From: an uncultured Collinsella sp.
Lineage (GTDB): Bacteria > Actinomycetota > Coriobacteriia > Coriobacteriales > Coriobacteriaceae
DNA: 7,193 bases
Direction: 5' to 3'
Assembly (NCBI GenBank): GCA_958407085.1
Contig: CATYHY010000070.1
Coordinates: forward strand, 1 to 7,193
Below, piece after piece: positions 1 to 5,030 of this stretch. Numbering within the stretch: position 1 is the first letter of the stretch; each line of letters opens with the position of its first letter. Below the pieces are notes generated by a model. The model ran no database searches, had not been told where the DNA came from, and was given only the letters and a program-made list of their open reading frames with translations. The position numbers and the translations under genes were made by a program.

Positions 1-73
1 GCTTGTAGCGACGGACCTCAGGACACTCTTACACCACGTCTGCGCGCGCCACCTCACTGACGGCGCTTTCCAG

Positions 74-112
74 ACCCCGTGGGCAAAAAAGGGCAAATAT
101 GAGTACTGTTAC
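74..112 (+). repeat. Left arm of a 39-base imperfect inverted repeat
   Basis: This arm matches the reverse complement of 276-314 at 34 of 39 positions without gaps. The shared core reads GTGGGCAAAAAA, then four variable bases, then AAATATGAGTAC. Weaker similarity continues inward for about 13 more bases. The inner end of the arm overlaps a separate small hairpin, CTGTTAC (106-112) with GTAACAG (120-126), around a T-rich seven-base loop. The arm could be the end of a small non-autonomous mobile element, or one of two divergent regulator or promoter sites; the sequence alone does not decide. Confidence 0.7.
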
Positions 113-275
113 CTTTTTAGTAACAGCCAAAACCGCCTCAAATGCCGCTCCCACGGCTTACACGCGTCCCTAAATTGATCAAACAACACCATAGCGGACT
201 TATATGTGTTTGCGTTAATGAACATATTTTGCTGTTATGTCTATTATTTTGCGAAGGCAATATGATACTAAGATA

Positions 276-314
276 GCAACCGTACTCATATTTGGCATTT
301 TTTGCCCACAGGGT
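276..314 (-). repeat. Right arm of a 39-base imperfect inverted repeat
   Basis: This is the partner of the 74-112 arm on the opposite strand, with five mismatches. The outer flanks both carry TTTCC (67-71 and 316-320), which could be a five-base target duplication but is too short to be convincing. The 163 bases between the arms are AT-rich and contain no plausible gene. Confidence 0.7.
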
Positions 315-395
315 ATTTCCTAGGGAACCGACAACAGCCTTAGGGTCCCGCGCGGCGCCGCTCCCTCCCGGCATCCGCCGACGTTTGCCCAGATA

Positions 396-434
396 AAACC
401 GACCAAAATAAACCTGTCCCTTTTTGGTCGGTTT
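396..434. promoter_or_regulatory. 13-bp inverted repeat upstream of the promoter
   Basis: AAACCGACCAAAA (396-408) is perfectly complementary to TTTTGGTCGGTTT (422-434), with a 13-base loop. Read on the + strand it is not followed by a T tract, so it is not a classical terminator for that direction. Read on the - strand the stem ends in TTTTAT, so it could terminate leftward transcription. It lies just upstream of the -35 box of the DAHP synthase promoter, so an operator role is also possible. Which role applies is inference. Confidence 0.45.
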
Positions 435-449
435 CGGGGTGACAAGGGC

Positions 450-478
450 TTGCACTTTAGCGTGCGACAGCGGATAAT
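450..478 (+). promoter_or_regulatory. Sigma70-type promoter of the DAHP synthase gene
   Basis: A -35 box TTGCAC (450-455) is separated by exactly 17 bases from a -10 box GATAAT (473-478). Both are close to the housekeeping consensus and the spacing is optimal. Transcription would start near base 485, giving a leader of about 48 bases before the ATG at 533. No extended -10 is present. The call rests on sequence match and position only. Confidence 0.6.
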
Positions 479-520
479 GCCGAACACTCGACAATACGCT
501 TATTGCTCTTTCTATAGATT

Positions 521-527
521 GAGGAGG
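521..527 (+). promoter_or_regulatory. Ribosome binding site of the DAHP synthase gene
   Basis: GAGGAGG lies five bases before the ATG at 533 and eleven bases before a second in-frame ATG at 539. The first spacing is slightly short and the second slightly long, so the protein may start at Met1 or Met3. The annotation uses the first. Confidence 0.7.
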
Positions 528-532
528 CCCCT

Positions 533-1564
533 ATGGCCATGGAATTCAAACGCAGGCTGCCGATCCCCATGGAGATCCGCGAGGAAATGCCGCTTTCTGC
601 CGAGCTTACCGCCAAAAAGCAGGCATTTGACGCCGAGGTCGCCAAAGTCTTTACCGGCGAGGACGCACGCAAGGTGCTCATCATCGGCCCGTGCTCTGCC
701 GACCGCGAGGATTCGGTGCTTGAGTACATGAACCGACTGGCCAAGACCGCCGAGGAGGTCAAGGACAAGCTCATCATCATTCCGCGCGTCTACACCAATA
801 AGCCGCGCACCAAGGGCACCGGCTACAAGGGTCTTCTGCACAACCCCAACCCCGAGGCTCCCGACGACCTGCTCGAGGGCGTCAAGGCCATCCGCCACAT
901 GCACCTGCGCGTCATCGAGGAGACCGGCTTCTTTACCGCCGATGAGATGCTCTACCCGTCCAACTACCAATACCTCGTTGACCTGCTGAGCTATGTTGCC
1001 GTGGGCGCACGCTCGGTCGAGAACCAAGAGCATCGCCTGGTGTCGAGCGGCATTTCGGTACCCGTCGGCATGAAGAATCCCACTGCCGGCTCTACCACCG
1101 TTATGCTCAACTCCATTTACGCCGCCCAGGCGCACCAGAGCTTCATCTTCCGCAACTGGGAGGTCGAGTGCGACGGCAATCCGCTCGCACACGCCGTTAT
1201 GCGTGGCTACATCGGTCTCGATGGGCGCACCTACCCCAACTACCACTACGAACACCTGGAACGCTTGGCCGAACGCTATACCGAGCATGCCGGCTATGCC
1301 AATCCGGCAGCGGTCATCGACTGCAACCATGACAACTCGGGCAAGCGTCCGCTGGAGCAGTATCGCATTTGCAAGGAGGTGCTCGACAGCTGCCGCCGCA
1401 ACGAATCCATCTCCAAGCTGGTCAAGGGCTTTATGATCGAGTCCTACCTGGAGGACGGCAACCAGCCGGTCGACGGCGGCGTCTTTGGCAAGTCGATCAC
1501 CGACCCGTGCCTGGGCTGGGAAAAGACCGACTACCTCATCCACGAGATCGCGGAACGTATTTAG
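533..1564 (+). CDS. 3-deoxy-7-phosphoheptulonate (DAHP) synthase, class I
   Basis: This cytoplasmic enzyme condenses phosphoenolpyruvate with erythrose 4-phosphate to DAHP, the committed step of the shikimate pathway to aromatic amino acids. The 343-residue length fits the AroF/AroG/AroH (class I alpha) family, usually near 350. Family motifs appear in order: GPCSADRED (52-60), RVYTNKPRT (85-93) followed by GYKG, ARSVENQEHR (159-168), GMKNPTAG (179-186), VIDCNHDNSGK (261-271), ESYLEDGNQ (303-311) and FGKSITDPCLGWE (318-330). By homology the metal ligands should be Cys54, His266, Glu303 and Asp324; all are present, so the enzyme looks active. No chorismate mutase or other regulatory domain is fused. 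Which isozyme it resembles, and which amino acid inhibits it, cannot be told by eye, so no symbol is given. It has its own promoter and appears monocistronic: the next gene is convergent and a structured repeat starts two bases after the stop codon. Confidence 0.96.
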   Translation: MAMEFKRRLPIPMEIREEMPLSAELTAKKQAFDAEVAKVFTGEDARKVLIIGPCSADREDSVLEYMNRLAKTAEEVKDKLIIIPRVYTNKPRTKGTGYKGLLHNPNPEAPDDLLEGVKAIRHMHLRVIEETGFFTADEMLYPSNYQYLVDLLSYVAVGARSVENQEHRLVSSGISVPVGMKNPTAGSTTVMLNSIYAAQAHQSFIFRNWEVECDGNPLAHAVMRGYIGLDGRTYPNYHYEHLERLAERYTEHAGYANPAAVIDCNHDNSGKRPLEQYRICKEVLDSCRRNESISKLVKGFMIESYLEDGNQPVDGGVFGKSITDPCLGWEKTDYLIHEIAERI

Positions 1565-1565
1565 C

Positions 1566-1711
1566 TACGCGGTTTTACCAAACCGCGTAACGGCTCGACG
1601 CTGCAAACCCGCCAGAACGGCAATCTGCCTTTCAACTTCGGCGGCATGATCAAAAGATCAATGCCGCCTCGTTTCAAGGCACCTTGCTCGCTCTGGCGGG
1701 TTTTCGCTGAC
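1566..1711 (+). repeat. Structured repeat, copy A
   Basis: The first 43 bases (1566-1608) are identical to 5031-5073. They open with a perfect hairpin, TACGCGGTTT / AAACCGCGTA (1566-1589, loop TACC). A long helix follows: AAACCCGCCAGA (1605-1616) with TCTGGCGGGTTT (1692-1703). Inside it are an internal loop with strands CGGCAATC and CCTTGCTCG, a six-bp helix TGCCTT (1626-1631) / AAGGCA (1676-1681), and a terminal hairpin with stem GGCGGCAT / ATGCCGCC (1640-1647 / 1661-1668). The element ends with GTTTTCGCTGAC (1700-1711), also shared with copy B. The strand given is the reading strand used here; wobble pairs hint that the functional transcript is the opposite strand. It starts two bases after the upstream stop codon. 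Confidence 0.85.
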
Positions 1712-1794
1712 GTTTTTCGACCTGCATTGTTGCCAGGGTTGGCACCAATGACTAATGCGATAGCTAGCTACGTCGGTCCGATTGATCGGCTGGG

Positions 1795-1888
1795 TTTCCG
1801 AGGTGCGGCAGATTCCCGCGAAAGAGGAGGGCATAGACCTTAAGGGTCATGCCCGACGATTGAAGAGCAAGGTGCCGTGCCTCGGGAA
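1795..1888 (-). repeat. Structured repeat, permuted third member
   Basis: On the - strand this element carries CACCTTGCTC (1865-1874), TTCAATCGTCGG (1853-1864), a terminal hairpin, CTCCTCTTTC (1820-1829) and AATCTGCC (1807-1814). All four conserved strings occur in copy A or copy B, but there AATCTG comes first and CACCTTGCTC last. The closing stem pairs 1795-1803 with 1880-1888 and 1806-1810 with 1873-1877. The terminal hairpin (1829-1854) has arms GGGCAT / ATGCCC and GACC / GGTC with one bulged base. Read from aguA this hairpin lies 43 bases past the stop codon and is followed by TCCTCTTTC, so it may also work as a weak terminator. Confidence 0.75.
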
Positions 1889-1897
1889 GACAGACAG

Positions 1898-3103
1898 TTA
1901 CGCCGAGGGCTCCTGCTGCGTAATGCAGTGGATATTTCCGCCACCGAAGACGACCTGCTCGGACTGAACGCCGACGCACTTGTAGACGCCCTCGCCCCAG
2001 ACCTCGTCGTAGATCTTCTGGAGCGTGTCAACGGCAAGCTGATCGTTCTCGTCGCCGTACTGCGGGACGATAACGCCGTGGTTGGTGACCAGGTAGTTCA
2101 TGTAGGAGGCGATCAGCGGCTCGTTGGCAACGCGCGGCTCGGCGTTCTCGTCGGCGTCGATGGTGTCGCAGGAAGCCTGGTCCATGAACAGCGGGTTCAC
2201 AGGCATGCAGAGCTTGTAGACCTTCATCTTGCGGCCCTTGGCGTCAACGGCGTTGGAAAGGGTCTCGTAGACAGCATGGCATTGCTCGTAGAACGGATAC
2301 TCGGGATCGTCGGTCCAGATGCAGGCCATGACGCCCGGAGCGATGAACGTAGCGACATCATCGATGTGGCCGTTGGTCTCCTCGGGGTCGATGCCCTCCT
2401 TAACCCAGATGACCTTCTCGACACCCAGGTAATCCTTGAGGTGCTCGTCCATATAGGCGCGAAGTTCCTCACTCCAGGGCTCAAACTTCTTGTGGAACTT
2501 GGGCCAGATGGACTCGGGATCCTCTTCCTCCTCCAGAACCGCAGAGCAGGTGCGGCCCGGGGAAAGCAGGCACTGGTCGGTCACGACCACGGTGCCTTCG
2601 CCGTCGACGGTAATGGAGCCGCCCTCGAGGATCATGTCATCGGGACGATAGCGACGGCAGCCGGAAAGCTCAGCCATCTTAAGGGCAATCTGCTCGTCCT
2701 TGTCCCACGGGAAATAGAGGCCGTCGACGAGGCCGCCGTAGGCGTTGAAGTGCCAGTGGTTGGCGCGCTTATCGCCCTTGCCATTGATAACAAAAGTGGC
2801 AGCGGTGTCGCGGAACCAAGCGTCGTCGGTGGTCATCTCGATAACGGTGACGTTCTCGTCTTCCTCAAAGGCGGCCTTGCAGTTGGCGTAGTCGGCCTGG
2901 TTTGCGCACATGGTGACCGGGGTGAACTCGGCGATGGCGCGAGCGATGGCGGCATACTGCTTCTGAGCCGGCTTGGCGCCGTGGGCCCAGGTGTCGGTGC
3001 GGTGGGGCCAACCCATCCACACGCGATCCTGCGGAGCGAACTCAGCGGGCATAAAGAAGCCGTCGGCCTTAGGGGTGGACTCGGACTCGGTGATCGTACG
3101 CAT
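1898..3103 (-). CDS. aguA: Agmatine deiminase
   Basis: This cytoplasmic enzyme of the guanidino-group-modifying superfamily hydrolyses agmatine to N-carbamoylputrescine and ammonia. The 401-residue product shows the family signatures in order: FFMPAEFAPQDRVWMGWP (16-33), DDAWFRDT (93-100), FNAYGG (119-124), LEGGSITVDGEGT (159-171), LLSPGRT (179-185), ETNGHIDDVATF (242-253) and GGGNIHCITQQ (387-397). The catalytic cysteine should be Cys393, with His246, Glu160 and the DD pair at 93-94 completing the active site. The start at 3103 was chosen over a longer frame to 3337 because homology begins at once and GGAGG sits seven bases upstream. About 25 acidic and aromatic residues after GRT (roughly 186-212) make the protein longer than the usual 365-370. 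A peptidylarginine deiminase is the alternative, but the NGHIDD and C-terminal motifs favour agmatine deiminase. The upstream permease gene in the same direction supports the role. Confidence 0.95.
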   Translation of the reverse strand: MRTITESESTPKADGFFMPAEFAPQDRVWMGWPHRTDTWAHGAKPAQKQYAAIARAIAEFTPVTMCANQADYANCKAAFEEDENVTVIEMTTDDAWFRDTAATFVINGKGDKRANHWHFNAYGGLVDGLYFPWDKDEQIALKMAELSGCRRYRPDDMILEGGSITVDGEGTVVVTDQCLLSPGRTCSAVLEEEEDPESIWPKFHKKFEPWSEELRAYMDEHLKDYLGVEKVIWVKEGIDPEETNGHIDDVATFIAPGVMACIWTDDPEYPFYEQCHAVYETLSNAVDAKGRKMKVYKLCMPVNPLFMDQASCDTIDADENAEPRVANEPLIASYMNYLVTNHGVIVPQYGDENDQLAVDTLQKIYDEVWGEGVYKCVGVQSEQVVFGGGNIHCITQQEPSA

Positions 3104-3386
3104 AAGATTTCCTCCAAATCGAACGATCGCTTGCTGCGGGCGGGTTACCCTCAGCCTAAAACCAAGAGATGGTAGGCGCCCATTCCCCGGCAAAGGTCGG
3201 GGCGCCTGGCACCGGTTTTCACGGATGTCGCACCGGCAAGCGACGACGTAACCCGGTGCGCGGAGACAAAACGCACGAAGGATACGGAAGAGAGATTGGG
3301 GCGGGCGGTGGTTACCGGAGCAATAGCTCACACCCACCTCAGAGAAAGGTTAGCAAACCTGTTGCTTGGGCACGCCTCCGAAGAGG
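3104..3386 (-). promoter_or_regulatory. Long structured leader upstream of aguA (candidate cis-regulatory RNA)
   Basis: The segment has no gene and folds heavily in the aguA direction. Nested helices pair 3141-3148 with 3248-3255 (8 bp, GTAACCCG / CGGGTTAC), 3158-3163 with 3214-3219 (6 bp) and 3174-3181 with 3200-3207 (8 bp, AGGCGCCC / GGGCGCCT). A competing 8-bp helix, 3229-3236 with 3253-3260, shares bases 3253-3255 with the first. Further upstream are hairpins at 3307-3338 (GGTGG / CCACC outside GAGC / GCTC), 3347-3360 and 3374-3387, the last a GCCTC-TTCG-GAGGC tetraloop hairpin on the - strand. I do not recognise a known riboswitch. No clear promoter was found, so aguA may be co-transcribed with the permease gene. 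Confidence 0.5.
3111..3115 (-). promoter_or_regulatory. aguA: Ribosome binding site of aguA
   Basis: GGAGG on the - strand lies seven bases before the ATG at 3103-3101. This fixes the start of aguA; the open frame continues upstream for 78 codons but those residues do not resemble the family. Confidence 0.85.
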
Positions 3387-3475
3387 CTAGAGCGTCCCGA
3401 GTCGGGAGCGACAAGCCCGACGAAGCGTACGTTGGTACGCGAGGAAGGTTGGAGCCCCGAATCCGGGTGCTCTAG
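3387..3475. repeat. CTAG-bounded palindromic element overlapping the permease stop codon
   Basis: The 89-base element begins CTAGAGC (3387-3393) and ends GCTCTAG (3469-3475), a perfect 7-bp closing stem. It encloses three hairpins: CCCGA-G-TCGGG near 3396-3406, GCGTAC-GTTG-GTACGC (3425-3440) and CCCG-AATC-CGGG near 3456-3467. The TAG stop of the permease gene (3474-3472) lies inside the right CTAG. The middle hairpin with its flanks (3422-3442) matches the reverse complement of 5108-5128 in repeat copy B at 20 of 21 positions, so the two elements may be related. It has no T tract, so it is not a classical terminator, though it could stabilise the 3' end of the permease message. Confidence 0.7.
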
Positions 3476-4902
3476 TCCTCCTCGGACTCCTCAGCGAGGC
3501 GCTGAGCAGCCAGCTCGGGAGTGAGACCCTTGTACTCGGTCTCGCGGCCCTTAGCACTGACGACGCGGACAACCTCGCCAATAAGCAAGAGCACGATGAA
3601 GATGACGATCATCGGGACCTTATCGCCAATCTCATCGACAGAGAACGGAATCAGCGTTGCAACGATAGCCAGAATCAGCTCAATGCAGGGAATAGCCAGC
3701 ATGACCTTCATCATGGCGCCCTTAAACGGGAACGTAAAGATACGCTCACGGTTGGGGTCGTTCTTACGAAGGTTGAGGAATGCCGGGAACATCGGGATGT
3801 AGGTCAGCAGCAGGAAGACAACGGAGGTACCGAAGAGCATCCAGAAGACACCGTTGGAGATGGCGTCGATGGGAACCAGCTGCAGGCACAGCACCAGGGA
3901 GGCAACGATGGCGTTGACCAGGTTGGCGCCGTTGGGCATGTCGTCATCCGAGATCATCGAGGCGAAGACCTTGGGCATGTTGCCATGCTCGGCAGCATAG
4001 CGAGCGACGGAGTTGACGCCGAAGGACCAGGCAGCCATGTTGGCGAACAGCGTGATCAGGAAGGCGATGCAGATGACCTTAAAGATCATGGAATCGCCCA
4101 CAATAGTCTGGACAGCGTAGATCATGCCGTAGTCGGGATCGATGGAATCGGCCGACACAGCAGCGCCGATGCCAAAGCCAGCGAACAAGTAGATCACGGC
4201 GATGGACAGGCCGCCGACGATGATAGCCTTGGGGATATCGCGAGCGGGATCGGCCATATCGTCGGTCATGGTGCAGATGACCTCGAAGCCCATGAAGTTA
4301 AAGATGATGATCGACAGGTAGCCAAGCGCGTTGGTGTTGGTGAGCTCGGGCAAGAAGGTGGCAGCGGACATATCGTTCGCAAAGCCGTTCTCCATGGCGT
4401 ACCAGATGCCCAAAGCGCCGACGATAACGGCAACGGCAACCTTGATGATGGCGCCGCCGTTCAGGACCCACTCGGAGTCGGCAGCCTTGGAGCGACCCAT
4501 AAGATAGACGATCCACACAAAGGCAAGGTCGATACCAATCTTGGCAATCAGATTGAACTCGACGCCAAAGACCATGCCCAAAATGTCCGGGAACATAGTG
4601 GCCAGCGAGGCAATCCACAGCGGGTAGTTAACCCAGTAGTAGTACGAAATGCGGGCGCCCCACTTGTCGCCCAGGCCATCGCGTACCCAGTCGTAAATGC
4701 CACCCTCACCGTCATAGGTAGTGCCGAGCTCGGCAACGACCATGCCATAAGGGAGCAGGAAGGTCAGAATCAGGAAGATCCACCAGAAGAACTGCTGGTT
4801 GCCAATGGCAGCAGCAGGTGCGGCGGCCTCGCAAACGAAGACGACGCAGATGATGGTCGAGATGACCGTCAAGAAGGAAAGCTTTTTCTTTCCGTCGCTC
4901 AT
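3472..4902 (-). CDS. APC-superfamily amino acid/amine permease, probable agmatine-putrescine exchanger
   Basis: This 476-residue inner-membrane transporter belongs to the amino acid-polyamine-organocation superfamily. About twelve hydrophobic segments can be traced, for example 10-34, 37-60, 86-112, 119-136, 150-170, 192-212, 225-250, 273-298, 328-345, 350-376, 397-420 and 428-449. Family hallmarks are AELG followed by EGGIYDWV (57-73), FNFMGFEVICTMTDDMADPARDIPKA (201-226) in the TM6 region, and SVARYAAEHGNMPKVFA (298-314). The C terminus is a short acidic tail ending EESEED. Position directly upstream of aguA in the same direction suggests that it imports agmatine in exchange for putrescine, like AguD; glutamate or another amine or amino acid remains possible because substrate cannot be read from sequence. 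AAGGAG lies six bases before the ATG at 4902. The stop codon is contributed by the CTAG element. Confidence 0.88.
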   Translation of the reverse strand: MSDGKKKLSFLTVISTIICVVFVCEAAAPAAAIGNQQFFWWIFLILTFLLPYGMVVAELGTTYDGEGGIYDWVRDGLGDKWGARISYYYWVNYPLWIASLATMFPDILGMVFGVEFNLIAKIGIDLAFVWIVYLMGRSKAADSEWVLNGGAIIKVAVAVIVGALGIWYAMENGFANDMSAATFLPELTNTNALGYLSIIIFNFMGFEVICTMTDDMADPARDIPKAIIVGGLSIAVIYLFAGFGIGAAVSADSIDPDYGMIYAVQTIVGDSMIFKVICIAFLITLFANMAAWSFGVNSVARYAAEHGNMPKVFASMISDDDMPNGANLVNAIVASLVLCLQLVPIDAISNGVFWMLFGTSVVFLLLTYIPMFPAFLNLRKNDPNRERIFTFPFKGAMMKVMLAIPCIELILAIVATLIPFSVDEIGDKVPMIVIFIVLLLIGEVVRVVSAKGRETEYKGLTPELAAQRLAEESEED

Positions 4903-5030
4903 GATGAGCTCCTTCGCTCAGTCTTGGACAAATCGAGGTCCTTAAGATATTAAGGCAATTGCCGGGCCTCGGTGAGCGGGCGACAGGAGACGAGCATCCG
5001 CCGCCCGCAAGCGTGCTTCTACGATGAAGT
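4903..5030 (-). promoter_or_regulatory. Upstream region of the permease gene with overlapping palindromes
   Basis: AAGGAG (4909-4914 on the - strand) is the ribosome binding site. Further upstream are CTTAA-GATA-TTAAG (4941-4954) and the perfect palindrome GGCAATTGCC (4954-4963), which share one base, and a 7-bp inverted repeat GCGGGCG (4976-4982) / CGCCCGC (5002-5008). The AT-rich palindrome could hold a -10 box on the - strand and the pair could be an operator, but no good -35 element was found at the right spacing, so the promoter is not placed. Confidence 0.35.

Larger units (their letters stand above)
1..532. other. Intergenic region upstream of the DAHP synthase gene
   Basis: No convincing gene is visible here. 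The left edge is open in one frame up to about base 178, but it has no recognisable protein and runs straight through a repeat arm. The region holds an inverted pair of 39-base arms (74-112, 276-314) around an AT-rich core, a GC-rich block with the perfect palindrome GCGGCGCCGC (352-361), a 13-bp inverted repeat (396-434), and then the promoter and ribosome binding site of the downstream gene. I found no tRNA, no T-box and no leader peptide rich in aromatic codons. The transcript leader implied by the promoter is only about 48 bases. Confidence 0.6.
1565..1897. other. Convergent intergenic region filled with structured repeats
   Basis: This 333-base gap lies between the 3' ends of the DAHP synthase gene (+) and aguA (-). 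It holds no plausible gene. Two members of one structured repeat family fill most of it in opposite orientation (1566-1711 and 1795-1888). Between them are an interrupted hairpin at 1725-1750 (CATTG, TGCCA / TGGCA, CAATG, one mismatch), the perfect palindrome TAGCTAGCTA (1761-1770) and a small hairpin CCGA-TTGA-TCGG (1778-1789). No hairpin is followed by a long T tract, so termination of either gene probably relies on these structures or on Rho. Confidence 0.6.

Noticed and set aside
2..178. Frame open at the left edge, possible 3' end of a gene
   Set aside because: It reads through the left repeat arm. A similar peptide (WAK..KYEY) appears from the other arm, so the likeness comes from the repeat, not from a protein family.
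138..494. Open frame on the - strand, 118 codons, in the upstream intergenic region
   Set aside because: It runs through the right inverted-repeat arm and the 13-bp inverted repeat, has no good ribosome binding site and no recognisable domain.
315..532. T-box or aromatic-codon leader peptide upstream of DAHP synthase
   Set aside because: No T-box core sequence and no short frame rich in Trp, Phe or Tyr codons between the promoter and the start codon.
512..1543. Long open frame on the - strand, 343 codons
   Set aside because: It is the mirror of the DAHP synthase gene, caused by GC-rich codon use. It has no ribosome binding site and no recognisable domain.
1566..1589. Hairpin after the DAHP synthase stop codon as an intrinsic terminator
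   Set aside because: The stem is strong but no T tract follows, and the same hairpin recurs in copy B away from a + strand gene end, so it is treated as part of the repeat.
1877..3175. Long open frame on the + strand, 432 codons
   Set aside because: It lies opposite aguA, whose motifs are clear. Its valine-, glycine- and aspartate-rich translation is typical of an antisense shadow.
3104..3337. Longer start for aguA at 3337
   Set aside because: The 78 extra residues do not resemble the family and cover the structured leader. The start at 3103 has GGAGG at seven bases.
3104..3471. Known riboswitch (TPP, FMN, cobalamin, glycine, c-di-GMP, guanidine) upstream of aguA
   Set aside because: I looked for the conserved strings of these classes by eye and found none. 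A covariance search would be decisive.
3985..4953. Open frame on the + strand, 322 codons
   Set aside because: Antisense shadow of the APC permease, with an aspartate- and histidine-rich translation and no domain.
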